NCBI GenBank assembly: GCA_030426085.1
Contig: JAUHYW010000003.1
Location: 207,969 to 271,968 of the forward strand
Source: a bacterium
Lineage (GTDB): Bacteria; Myxococcota_A; Bradymonadia; UBA7976; UBA1532
DNA: 64,000 nt
Reading direction: 5' to 3'
The notes under the pieces were generated by a model. That model ran no database searches. It was not told where the DNA came from and was given only the letters and a program-made list of their open reading frames with translations. Below, piece by piece: positions 39,947-48,574 of this stretch. Numbering within the stretch: position 1 is the stretch's first letter; each line of letters begins with the position of its first letter. A program made the translations under genes and the position numbers.

Positions 39947-41467
39947 CTACCGCCCGAAGACGTTGCTCAGCGCGCCGCCCCGGGAGCTGCTCCAGCCCGA
40001 GCTGAGGTTCATCTTGCTGAAGCGATTGCGCTTGTGGGCCTGGTTCGCGCCGGAGAACGCGTCGTCGAGCGCCGCGCGGCGGGCGGCGACCTCGCCGAGG
40101 TGCTGCTCGACGGCGACCGAGCCCACCACCCGGTTGAGGGCTGCGGTCTGCGTCGCGTGCGTATCGAGCAGCGCCCGGGCGGCGTCGGCCTCACCGTTGC
40201 GCACATGAACCGCCAGCTTCTTCTCGATGTCGGCGAAGCGCCCGGCGACCACCGACCGCTCCCAGGCCTGCGCGTCGAGCCCGGCCACGAACGCCGCCTC
40301 GTCGGCCACCGCCGCGACGGCCCCCAGCGGCGCGGGGGGCAGGGCCTGCGCCGCGCCGTCGACCGCGAAGCGCAGCCCCACCGCGCCCAGATCCACCGCA
40401 TCGGCCGGCTGATCGGCCGGCACCCGCAGGGTCAGCCAGATGCGCCGCGCCTGACCGGCGAAGAGCGCCCCGGGGCGGAAGACGACGCCTCCATCGATGT
40501 GCTCCATGGGGTAGCCCGCCGCGTCGACCACCGCCACCCCCGCCGCCGGCTTCAGCTCGACGGCCAGGCCCGAGGCCACGGTGGCCCGCGACGCGTCGAA
40601 CTCGGCGGCGAGGATGGCGTCGAGCCCGCCCTCGTCGTGCAGCGAGTGGAAGTTGCCGGTGCCGGCGTCGGCCAGCCCGGCCATCAGCACCTCGTTGAAG
40701 CCCAGGCCGATGCCCACCGCGCTGAGCACGTAGCCCCGCTCGGCCGCCCGCCGCGCCCGGCGGGTCAGCCCGTCGGCGCCGGTGTCGCCCGCGGTGGGCT
40801 CGCCGTCGGAGAGCAGCAGCACCCGCGCCGGGCGCTCGCTCTCGCGGGCCCGCACGATGCCGTCGGCCAGGTCGAGCGCCGCGCTGATGTTGGTGCTGCC
40901 CCCCGGGCTCAGCCGCCCGAGCTGCCCCCGCCACCCGGCGACCGCCTCGGGGGTCGCCGGCGCCAGGGCCACGTCGACCCGGGCGTCGCCGCTGTACGAG
41001 ACCACCGAGAGCCGATCCGCGGGCCGCAGCCGGCCGAGCAGCGCGTACATCGCGCCCATGGCGTCGGCGAACTTCTGGCCGCTCATCGAGCTGGAGCGGT
41101 CGATCACGACGATGATGTCGGTGGGCACCGCCGGGGCGTCGCCCTCGGGCGCGGCGGCGGACAGGGTCAGCTCGGCCCGCACGATCCCATCCCCGCCCTG
41201 CATGACCCGGCTGCGGTCGAGCCGGGCGGCGAGGGTGACCCCGTGCCCGGCGGTCGCGGCCGACGGGGCCGCGGCCGCCGGCCCCTTCTTCGCGCCGAGC
41301 GCGGGGGAGGGCGAGACCGAGGCCAGCGGCGGCACGGCCACCGGGATCTGCACCTGAGGGGCGGGGCTGAGGGCGCCGGCGGCGACCGCGACCCCCAGCC
41401 CGGCGGTGAGGGCGACGAGGCCGACGGCGAGGCGGCGGCGGTTGGACGCAGGGGTCTGTTCGGACAT
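39947..41467 (-). CDS. Membrane-anchored von Willebrand factor A domain protein
   Basis: 506 residues. A single N-terminal hydrophobic segment (about 13-35) anchors it or acts as an uncleaved signal. A vWA domain follows with a full metal-ion-dependent adhesion site: DRSSSMSG (Asp123), GGSTNISAAL and LLLSDGEPTAGD. After an all-beta region and a helical stretch, the C-terminus ends S-S-S-R-G-G-A-L-S-N-V-F-G-R. ATG 41467 has GGAG about 8 nt upstream. Divergent from the two-component system whose sensor carries a near-identical GALNNVFG peptide. Likely a periplasmic ligand- or protein-binding factor. Confidence 0.82.
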   Translation of the reverse strand: MSEQTPASNRRRLAVGLVALTAGLGVAVAAGALSPAPQVQIPVAVPPLASVSPSPALGAKKGPAAAAPSAATAGHGVTLAARLDRSRVMQGGDGIVRAELTLSAAAPEGDAPAVPTDIIVVIDRSSSMSGQKFADAMGAMYALLGRLRPADRLSVVSYSGDARVDVALAPATPEAVAGWRGQLGRLSPGGSTNISAALDLADGIVRARESERPARVLLLSDGEPTAGDTGADGLTRRARRAAERGYVLSAVGIGLGFNEVLMAGLADAGTGNFHSLHDEGGLDAILAAEFDASRATVASGLAVELKPAAGVAVVDAAGYPMEHIDGGVVFRPGALFAGQARRIWLTLRVPADQPADAVDLGAVGLRFAVDGAAQALPPAPLGAVAAVADEAAFVAGLDAQAWERSVVAGRFADIEKKLAVHVRNGEADAARALLDTHATQTAALNRVVGSVAVEQHLGEVAARRAALDDAFSGANQAHKRNRFSKMNLSSGWSSSRGGALSNVFGR

Positions 41468-41586
41468 GGCATGCACTCCGTTCGAGCGGTCGGTCGGTGG
41501 CGTCGATGGCATGCCGCCGACTCTCGGGGTGGCATGCCGCGATATGTGGTGCAGCCACCCTAGCCCATCTCGGGCACATGCCATGC
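41467..41586. promoter_or_regulatory. Array of TGGCATGC elements between the VWA gene and the two-component genes
   Basis: TGGCATGC occurs at 41467-41474, 41507-41514 and 41530-41537; the last two extend to identical TGGCATGCCGC 23 bp apart with the palindrome GGCATGCC inside. A reverse-orientation copy (TGCCATGC) lies at 41579-41586. Four copies in 120 bp of intergenic DNA suggest a regulator array controlling the divergent genes. Confidence 0.5.
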
Positions 41587-41616
41587 AAAAGGGCCGTAAA
41601 GGCTCACCGGGCCCTC

Positions 41617-41633
41617 TTTACACACCCTTTACA
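41617..41633 (+). promoter_or_regulatory. OmpR-type direct repeat TTTACA-N5-TTTACA
   Basis: Two identical hexamers (41617-41622, 41628-41633) spaced 11 bp start-to-start, one helical turn, as in binding sites for OmpR/PhoB-family response regulators. They lie 26 bp before the response regulator start and suggest autoregulation. A related reverse element (CGTAAAGG) lies at 41604-41611. Confidence 0.5.
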
Positions 41634-41659
41634 GACAGCGGGCGGCGATTCGTGCTCAG

Positions 41660-42355
41660 ATGGCCGCCATGAGCGACGCGCCCAAGCCCGAGATCCTGGT
41701 CGTCGAGGACGAGGCCCCCATCCGGGAGGGGCTGTGCGACGTCCTCGTGTATCACGGCTACCGCCCCACCGGGGTCGCCACCGGCGACGGCGGGCTGGCC
41801 GAGGCGCTGACCGGGCGCTACGCGCTGGTGGTGCTCGACGTGATGCTGCCCGGCCTCGACGGCTTCGAGATCTGCCGCCGCCTGCGGGCGGCGCGGCCGT
41901 TCCAGCCCATCGTGATGCTCACCGCCAAGGGGGCCGAGGACGACATCGTGCGCGGCTTCCGCGAGGGGGCCGACGACTACGTGCCCAAGCCGTTCTCCAT
42001 CCGGGAGCTGATGGTGCGCATCGAGGCGGTGCTGCGCCGGGCGGGGCGGGCGCCGCTGGACGCGCAGCAGGGCTTCGCGGTGGGGCGGTGGCGGGTCGAG
42101 CCCGGCGAGCGGCGGGCGGTCGACGGCGGCGAGGCGGTCGAGCTGACCCCCCGCGAGCTCGAGGTGCTGGCGCTGCTCGCCCGGGAGCGGGGGCGCACGG
42201 TCAGCCGGGACCGGCTGCTGCAGGAGGTGTGGGGCTTCGGCAACGTCGAGCACATCCACACCCGCACGGTCGACATGCACATCGCCAAGCTGCGCAAGAA
42301 GCTGGGGGATGGCATCTCCACGGTGCGCGGCGAAGGCTATCGGCTCGACGCATGA
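41660..42355 (+). CDS. OmpR-family response regulator
   Basis: 231 residues. Receiver domain with phospho-acceptor Asp60 (VVLDVMLPGLDG), acidic pair VVEDEA, Thr in MLTAKG and Lys in DDYVPKPFS. The C-terminal OmpR-type winged helix has LTPRELEVLALLARERGRTVSR and TVDMHIAKLRKKLG. ATG 41669 (M-S-D-A) is an alternative start; neither has a clear ribosome binding site. The stop overlaps the sensor kinase start. Direct repeats upstream fit autoregulation. Confidence 0.93.
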   Translation: MAAMSDAPKPEILVVEDEAPIREGLCDVLVYHGYRPTGVATGDGGLAEALTGRYALVVLDVMLPGLDGFEICRRLRAARPFQPIVMLTAKGAEDDIVRGFREGADDYVPKPFSIRELMVRIEAVLRRAGRAPLDAQQGFAVGRWRVEPGERRAVDGGEAVELTPRELEVLALLARERGRTVSRDRLLQEVWGFGNVEHIHTRTVDMHIAKLRKKLGDGISTVRGEGYRLDA

Positions 42356-44061
42356 TGGCTCCGACCCCGGCGCAGGCGCCGACGGACGGGCGCCGGCTGC
42401 GGCGGCTGCGGCGGCGCTTCCGCTGGGCGGCGGCGCTGCTGATGCTGCCGCTGATGCTGCTCGTCGGCCGGGCCATCTGGGGCGTCGAGGCCGAGTACCG
42501 GGCCCACCACGAGGCGGTCGCCCGGCGACTCTTCGACGAGATCGAGCGGGCGCTGACCGAGCTGTTGCGGGTCGAGGAGGGTCGCCCGGTGGCGGCGTAT
42601 GCGGCCGGCGCGGCGCCCATCGCCCGGGCCCCGTTCGTGGTGGGGCGCTTCGAGATGGACGACCGGGTGCGGGCCATCGGGCCCGGCGCCGAGGCGGTGG
42701 CCGCGGCGCTGCGGGGCGTCGAGCGGGGCGCCCGGGGGCGCAGCCCGGTGGACTGGATGCGGCCGGGCAGCACGGTGGCCCACAACGCGCTGCCCAACGT
42801 CTCGGGCAAGCTCAGCCTCAGCAGCCTCAATCGGGGCGCCTCCCGCATGGGCCGGGGCGGCCTGGACTCGGGCGGGGCGCTGAACAACGTCTTCGGCGAC
42901 GGCCTGGGCAACGGGCCCCCGCCCGCCGCCGAGCCCGCTCCCGACCCCGACCCCGGGCCGGCGGGCGCGGCGTCGGTCTCGCTGATGGAGGGGGTCGTCG
43001 TCGAGGGCGAGCGCCTGGTGCTGCTGCGGCGGGTCGAGGTCGGCGACTGGATCCGAAAGCAGGGGCTGGTCATCGACATCCCCCGGCTGGCCGAGGCGCT
43101 CGCCGAGCGGGCGCTGAGCGGGTCTCTTCTGCGAGACGCCGCCACCCTGCGCATCTCGACCGACCCCCGGGTGCCGAGCGACGCCCCCCATGGCTTCACC
43201 CATCGCTTCGGGGAGCCATTCGAAGGCATCGGCGCGTCGCTGGCCTTGCAGCCGCTGCCCGACGCGGTGGACACCGGCTGGGTCTACGGCCTGGGTCTGG
43301 GTCTGCTGCTGATGGCCCCCCTGGGTCTCTTCGCGCTGTATCGCATGGCCGCGGTCACCGTGCGCTTCGCCGAGCGGCAGAGCGACTTCGTCTCGGCGGT
43401 GACCCACGAGCTGAAGACCCCGCTGACCTCCATCCGGATGTACGGCGAGATGCTGCGCGACGGGGTGGTGCCCGACCCCGACAAGCGGCAGCGGTACTAC
43501 ACCCACATCACCGCCGAGGCCGAGCGGCTGTCGCGCCTGATCGGGAACGTGCTCGAGCTCGCCCGGCTCGAGAAGGGGCGCCGGCCGATGAACCCCACGG
43601 TGGGTGATCCGGCGGACGCGCTGCGGGCGGTGGCCGAGCTGTTCGGGCCCCAGGCACAGGCGGCGGGCTTCGCGGTGGTCATCGAGGCCGAGCCCGATCT
43701 GCCGGCGGTGCGCTTCGACCGGGATGTGCTGGTGCAGGTGCTCTTCAACCTCGTCGACAACGCGGTCAAGTACGCCCGCGACGCCGACGACCGGCGCATC
43801 GTGCTGCGCGCCGAGCGGGCCGGCCCGGGGGTGGCCCTGGTCGTGCGGGATCACGGCCCGGGGGTGCCCGCCCGCCAGCTCCGGCGGGTGTTCGAGCCGT
43901 TCTACCGCGGCGAGCGCGAGCTGACCCGCACCGCGACCGGCACCGGCATCGGCCTCGCGCTGGTCCGGGGGCTGGTCGATCGCATGGGGGGGGCGGTCAG
44001 CGCCGAGAACGCCGCCGAGGGCGGCCTGCGGGTGCGCATCACGCTGCCGGTGGTCGGCTGA
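42352..44061 (+). CDS. Sensor histidine kinase with large periplasmic domain
   Basis: 569 residues. Membrane segments at about 25-45 and 305-330 flank a periplasmic domain of roughly 260 residues that contains a low-complexity part with residues 175-182 GALNNVFG and a Pro/Asp linker. The cytosolic kinase core is complete: H-box TPLTS context VTHELKTPLTS with His352, N-box LVDNAVKYA, G1 DHGPGVP, F-box EPFYRGE and G2 GTGIGLALVRG. No HAMP is evident. It starts within the response regulator stop (ATGA). The ligand domain is unrecognised; its shared motif with the divergent VWA protein suggests that they sense or bind the same partner. Confidence 0.92.
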   Translation: MMAPTPAQAPTDGRRLRRLRRRFRWAAALLMLPLMLLVGRAIWGVEAEYRAHHEAVARRLFDEIERALTELLRVEEGRPVAAYAAGAAPIARAPFVVGRFEMDDRVRAIGPGAEAVAAALRGVERGARGRSPVDWMRPGSTVAHNALPNVSGKLSLSSLNRGASRMGRGGLDSGGALNNVFGDGLGNGPPPAAEPAPDPDPGPAGAASVSLMEGVVVEGERLVLLRRVEVGDWIRKQGLVIDIPRLAEALAERALSGSLLRDAATLRISTDPRVPSDAPHGFTHRFGEPFEGIGASLALQPLPDAVDTGWVYGLGLGLLLMAPLGLFALYRMAAVTVRFAERQSDFVSAVTHELKTPLTSIRMYGEMLRDGVVPDPDKRQRYYTHITAEAERLSRLIGNVLELARLEKGRRPMNPTVGDPADALRAVAELFGPQAQAAGFAVVIEAEPDLPAVRFDRDVLVQVLFNLVDNAVKYARDADDRRIVLRAERAGPGVALVVRDHGPGVPARQLRRVFEPFYRGERELTRTATGTGIGLALVRGLVDRMGGAVSAENAAEGGLRVRITLPVVG

Positions 44062-44064
44062 GGC

Positions 44065-45882
44065 TCAGGTGTGGGGCGACGGCTTGCGGCGGGTGAGCCG
44101 GGCGATGGCTTCGGTGGCCACCAGCGCGCCCCGGGCGCCGCGGCCGAGGCCGGCGGCGTTGGCTTCGTCGGTGTCGATGTGCATCTCGGTGGCATACTTG
44201 GGTGACACCCGCACCATGACATCCCCGAAGATGAGATCGCGGGCGTCGGTGTCGACCGCCACGTCGACGACGTCCTTGTCCTTCAGCCCGAAGCGATCGG
44301 CGTCGTCGGGTGTCATGTGGATGTGGCGCCAGGCGCAGATGAGACCCTCGGTGAGCGTGAGCGTGCCTTGGGGGCCTTCGAGGGTGATGCCGGGGCTGTT
44401 CTCGACGTGCCCCGAGGGGCGCACCGGGGCGTCCACCCCCAGCTTGAACTCGTCGGTGCGGCTGATCTCGACCTGGCACTTGGGCCGGGTGGGCCCCAGG
44501 ATGCGCACCCCGTCGATGCGGCCCTTGGGCCCGACGAGGTTCAGCTTCTCTTCGCAGGCGTACTGCCCCGGCTGGCTCAGCGGGCGGTAGGGGGTCAGGG
44601 TGTAGCCCTCGCCGAAGAGCTGCGCGACGGCCTCGGCGGTCAGGTGGATGTGGCGGGCGCTGACCGCGATGGGGATGGTCGCCAGCCCGTCGACCGCGTG
44701 GGCCTCGACGATGAGCGACGCGGTGTCCCGGGCGATGGCGTGGGCCTCGTCGGTGGCGACCACCAGCAGCTTGGCCCGCCCGTTGGGCCGGCCGATGTCG
44801 GCCACCGGCGCGTCGAGGTCGACCCGGGCGTCGCGGTTGGCGTCCTCGTCGAGCCGGGCCCCGAGGAAGTCGAGCCGCTGGGCGACCCGGTGGCGCACCA
44901 GCGCCGAGTTCTGGCCGATGCCCCCGGTGAACACGATCGCGTCGACCCCGCCCATGACCGCGGCGTAGGCCCCGATGTACTTGCGCAGCCGGTGGGTGAA
45001 GACGTGCAGCGCGGCCCGGCAGCGCTCGTCGCCTTCGGCGGCCCCGGCCTCGATGTCGCGCATGTCGTTGCCCCGGCCCGACAGCCCGGCCAGCCCCGAC
45101 TCCCGGTTGAGCATGCGGTCGAGGTCGTCGACCGACCAGCCCTCGTCCCGCATCAGCGCCAGCAGGATGCCGGGGTCGACGTCGCCGCAGCGGGTGCCCA
45201 TGACCAGCCCCTCGAGCGGGGTCAGGCCCATGCTCGTCTCGACCGAGCGGCCGTACTCCACCGCGGTGACGCTGGCCCCGTTGCCCAGGTGGCAGGTGAC
45301 GATGCGCAGGTCGCCGATGTCGCAGTCGAGGTGCTCGGCGGCCCGGTGGGCGACCCACCCGTGGCTGGTGCCGTGGAAGCCGTAGCGCCGCAGCCCGTGC
45401 TTCTCGGCCAGCGTGGCGGGCAGGGCGTAGAGCCGCGCCCGGCGGGGCAGCGTGTGGTGGAATGCGGTGTCGAAGACCCCGACGTGGGGCACATCGGGCA
45501 GGCGCTTCATCGCCGCCCGGACCCCGGCCACGTTGGCCGGGACGTGCAGCGGGGCCAGCGCGGTGGACGCCTCGACCGCCTCGATCACCGCGTCGTCGAT
45601 CGCGGTCGGCCGGATGAACCGCTCGCCGCCGTGCACCATCCGGTGCCCCACCGCCCGCACCTCGCCCAGCGCCAGCTTCGGCAGCACGCCGTCGAGCGCC
45701 GCGCCGTGGTCGGCGCCGGGCAGCTCGACCCGGCGCGCGTCGCCGTCGGCGCACAGGGTGGCGAAGCAGCCGTCGGTGCCCACCCGCTCGACGTGCGCCG
45801 TGGCGGCGCGGGCCCCGCTCTGCGCGTCGAGCAGGTCGATCTTGATGGACGACGAGCCGCTGTTGATGACCAGGATCTGCAT
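44065..45882 (-). CDS. Acetate kinase fused to PduL-type phosphotransacylase
   Basis: 605-residue bifunctional protein. Residues 1 to about 398 are a complete acetate kinase (NSGSSSIK at 7-14, GHRMVHGGERF, FDTAFHHTLP, CHLGNGAS, FTGGIGQNS). Residues about 402-605 are a PduL-family phosphotransacylase (SARHIHLT with His411/His413, RILGPTRPKCQVEISRTDEF, WRHIHMTPDDA, EMHIDTDEANA), with the His/Cys-type zinc ligands retained. Together they interconvert acetyl-CoA and acetate through acetyl phosphate, forming or using ATP. ATG 45882 follows GGAGG by 5 nt. No microcompartment genes or signal peptide are nearby, so a cytosolic acetate metabolism role is most likely. The fusion would keep acetyl phosphate local. 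Confidence 0.9.
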   Translation of the reverse strand: MQILVINSGSSSIKIDLLDAQSGARAATAHVERVGTDGCFATLCADGDARRVELPGADHGAALDGVLPKLALGEVRAVGHRMVHGGERFIRPTAIDDAVIEAVEASTALAPLHVPANVAGVRAAMKRLPDVPHVGVFDTAFHHTLPRRARLYALPATLAEKHGLRRYGFHGTSHGWVAHRAAEHLDCDIGDLRIVTCHLGNGASVTAVEYGRSVETSMGLTPLEGLVMGTRCGDVDPGILLALMRDEGWSVDDLDRMLNRESGLAGLSGRGNDMRDIEAGAAEGDERCRAALHVFTHRLRKYIGAYAAVMGGVDAIVFTGGIGQNSALVRHRVAQRLDFLGARLDEDANRDARVDLDAPVADIGRPNGRAKLLVVATDEAHAIARDTASLIVEAHAVDGLATIPIAVSARHIHLTAEAVAQLFGEGYTLTPYRPLSQPGQYACEEKLNLVGPKGRIDGVRILGPTRPKCQVEISRTDEFKLGVDAPVRPSGHVENSPGITLEGPQGTLTLTEGLICAWRHIHMTPDDADRFGLKDKDVVDVAVDTDARDLIFGDVMVRVSPKYATEMHIDTDEANAAGLGRGARGALVATEAIARLTRRKPSPHT

Positions 45883-45987
45883 CGGGCCTCCTCGGAATGA
45901 GCGGATTCGGCGGGACGGTACCAGAAGCCGGGGCGGTGATCGACGGCCCGCGTTGCCCCCCGGGCCCGTCTGGGGCACTCTGCGCCC

Positions 45988-48027
45988 ATGCTGGATGGAT
46001 TCGCCCGCGTCAGCGTCGCCGTGCCCGCCTGCCGGGTGGCCGACTTCGCCTTCAACCTCGAGCACACCCTCGAGCTGTGGCACCGGGCCCACGAGGCGGG
46101 CTGCGGGCTGGTCGTCTTCCCCGAGCTGGGGCTCTGCGGTTACACCGCCCGGGATCTCTTCTTCGACGGGCACCTGCTGCGGTCCTGCCTCGCCGCGCTG
46201 CACGCGCTGGTCGACGCCAGCCGCGACCTGGACCCGATGGGGCTCGTCGGGCTGCCGCTGCGGGTCGAGGGCGCGCTGTACAACGTGGCGGTCGCGATCC
46301 ACGGGGGGCGGATCCTGGGCGTCGTGCCCAAGGCCTACCTGCCCAACTACCGCGAGTTCGAGGAGGCCCGCTGGTTCCGCCCGGGGGCCGACGTGCCGCC
46401 GGGGGCGACGGCGCGGCTGGCGGGGGTCGAGGTGCCGTTCGGGCTCGACCTGCTCTTCGAGGGCGGGCCGGACTTCGTCGTCGGGGTCGAGATCTGCGAG
46501 GACTACTGGGTGCAGCTCCCGCCGTCGGCGTTCCAGGTGGGGGCCGGGGCCACCGTCTGTTGCAACCTCTCGGCGTCGAACTTCACCGTGGGCAAAGCCG
46601 AGCTGCGCCGGCTGCTGGGGCGCTCGGCGAGCGACCGGGGCAAGTGCGCCTATCTGTACGTGGCCGCGGGGCCCGGCGAGTCGAGCACCGATCTGGCGTT
46701 CGACGCCGACGCCTTCGTCTGCGAGAACGGGGCGGTGCTCGCCGAGTCGCGGCGGTTCCTGCGCGACGACCAGCTCGTGGTGTGCGACGTCGACCTCGAT
46801 GGGCTGGTGCACGAGCGCATGCAGACGACGAGCTTCGGCGACGTGGCCCGCACCCATCGGCGCAGCTACCGCCGGGTGCGGTTCGAGTCATCGCCCCCGC
46901 CGATGCCGTTGCGGCGGCGGGTGCCGGCCCACCCTTTCCTGCCGAGCGATCCGAAGACGCTGGCCACCCGCTGCTGGGAGGTCTTCGAGATCCAGAGCAA
47001 CGGGCTGGCGACCCGCATGCGGGCGCTGGGGCGGCCGAAGCTGGTGCTCGGCGTCTCGGGCGGGATCGACTCGACCCAGGCGGCGCTGGTCGCGATCCAG
47101 GCGCTGGCGCTGTGCGGGCAGCCGGCGGACGACCTGCTGTGTGTGACGATGCCCGGCCTGGGCACCACCGCCGGCACCCGCAGCAACGCCGAGGATCTGG
47201 CGAAGGCGCTCGGGGCGCGGTTCCGCGAGATCGGGGTCAGCGAGGGCAGCCGGCAGATCCTGGCCGACATGGGCCACCCGGCAGCCGCCGGGGTCGACTC
47301 GGTCGCGGCGCTCGTCGAGCGGCTGCGCAGCGACGCGGCGCTGGCCGACGTGACGGTGGAGAACGTGCAAGCCCGGCTGCGCACGCTCATCCTGATGAGC
47401 CTCGCCAACCGGGAGAGGGGCATATTGGTCGGCACCGGCGACCTGAGTGAGAAGGCGCTGGGTTGGAGCACCTACAGCGGCGATCACATCTCGATGTACG
47501 ACGTCAACGCCGGGGTGCCCAAGACGCTGATCCAGTTCGTGATCCGGTGGGTGGCCAACGAGCGGGCCGGGGCGTGGACCGGGGACGCCGAGGCGCTGCG
47601 GGCGACGCTCTTCGCGGTGCTCGAGACCCCCATCAGCCCCGAGCTGCTGCCGGCCGACGCCGAGGGGCGCATCGCCCAGCTCACCGAGGATGCCATCGGG
47701 CCCTACGAGCTGCATGACTTCTTCCTGTATCACTTCGCCCGCCGAGGCGCCCCGCCCGAGCGGCTGCTGCTGCTGGCGTGGCATGCCTTCGAGGGGCGCT
47801 ACGACGGCGAGACGCTGCGCCGCTGGTGCCGGGTGTTCGTGCGGCGCTTCTTCTGGAGTCAGTTCAAGCGGTCGTGCACCGCCGACGGCCCCAAGGTGGG
47901 CACGGTGGCCCTCTCGCCCCGGGGTGACTGGCGCATGCCGAGCGACGCTCAGGTGCAGAGCTGGCTGGATGCCATCGAGCGGTGGCAGGTGCCGCAACGC
48001 GATGGCACCGGGGAGCGCGGCGCATGA
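45988..48027 (+). CDS. nadE: Glutamine-dependent NAD+ synthase
   Basis: 679 residues. The N-terminal nitrilase-type glutaminase (1-~290) has the triad Glu46 (VVFPELGLCGYTARD), Lys115 (VVPKAYLPNYREF) and Cys170 (EICEDYW). The C-terminal synthetase has the ATP loop VSGGIDST near 356-363 and later ERGILVGTGDLSEKALGW and STYSGDHISMYDVNAGVPKT. It makes NAD+ from deamido-NAD+ with ammonia channelled from glutamine. Length fits the two-domain class. The start ATG 45988 has no strong ribosome binding site; divergent from the ackA-pduL gene by 105 bp. Confidence 0.94.
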   Translation: MLDGFARVSVAVPACRVADFAFNLEHTLELWHRAHEAGCGLVVFPELGLCGYTARDLFFDGHLLRSCLAALHALVDASRDLDPMGLVGLPLRVEGALYNVAVAIHGGRILGVVPKAYLPNYREFEEARWFRPGADVPPGATARLAGVEVPFGLDLLFEGGPDFVVGVEICEDYWVQLPPSAFQVGAGATVCCNLSASNFTVGKAELRRLLGRSASDRGKCAYLYVAAGPGESSTDLAFDADAFVCENGAVLAESRRFLRDDQLVVCDVDLDGLVHERMQTTSFGDVARTHRRSYRRVRFESSPPPMPLRRRVPAHPFLPSDPKTLATRCWEVFEIQSNGLATRMRALGRPKLVLGVSGGIDSTQAALVAIQALALCGQPADDLLCVTMPGLGTTAGTRSNAEDLAKALGARFREIGVSEGSRQILADMGHPAAAGVDSVAALVERLRSDAALADVTVENVQARLRTLILMSLANRERGILVGTGDLSEKALGWSTYSGDHISMYDVNAGVPKTLIQFVIRWVANERAGAWTGDAEALRATLFAVLETPISPELLPADAEGRIAQLTEDAIGPYELHDFFLYHFARRGAPPERLLLLAWHAFEGRYDGETLRRWCRVFVRRFFWSQFKRSCTADGPKVGTVALSPRGDWRMPSDAQVQSWLDAIERWQVPQRDGTGERGA

Positions 48028-48455
48028 CAGCCCGCCCGCGGTTCCATCTGGCCTTCCCGGTGCGTGATCTGGACGCCGCCCGCCGGTTCTACGGGGGCGT
48101 GCTCGGCTGCCCCGAGGGCCGCAGCGCCGCGCGGTGGGTCGACTTCGACTTCTTCGGCCACCAGATCTCGGCCCACCTCGTCGACGGCGGCCCGTCGGCG
48201 GACGAGGCGCACAACGCGGTCGACGGCGACGGGGTGCCGGTGCGCCACTTCGGGGCCATCCTGCCCCCGCCCGACTGGCAGGCGCTGCGCGATCGGCTGG
48301 CGGCGCGGGGGGTGGCCTGCTTCATCGGCCCCCGGACCCGCTTCGCCGGGCAGCCGGGCGAGCAGCGGACCCTGTTCGTGCGCGACCCCGACGGGCACGC
48401 GCTGGAGTTCAAGAGCTTCGCCGACGACCGCATGGTCTTCGCGGTCGACGGATGA
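48024..48455 (+). CDS. VOC (glyoxalase/dioxygenase-fold) family protein
   Basis: 143 residues with the paired beta-alpha-beta-beta-beta units of the vicinal oxygen chelate superfamily: FHLAFPVRDLDAARRFYGGVLG at the start, VDFDFFGHQISAHLV, and the late LFVRDPDGHALEFKSF. Candidate metal ligands are His in FHLAF, His in GHQ and Glu in ALEFK. ATG 48024 overlaps the nadE stop by 4 nt. Reaction unknown. Confidence 0.83.
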   Translation: MTARPRFHLAFPVRDLDAARRFYGGVLGCPEGRSAARWVDFDFFGHQISAHLVDGGPSADEAHNAVDGDGVPVRHFGAILPPPDWQALRDRLAARGVACFIGPRTRFAGQPGEQRTLFVRDPDGHALEFKSFADDRMVFAVDG

Positions 48456-48574
48456 CGCGCCGACCGGAACGGGGCCGCCGAGCGCGCTCAGCTTCGATGT
48501 CAGGATGCTGTATGCTCGGGCCTTCGGGTGCCGCGCCGCCGGGGCGGACCCCGCCGATCTGAAGAGGAGCGTTC

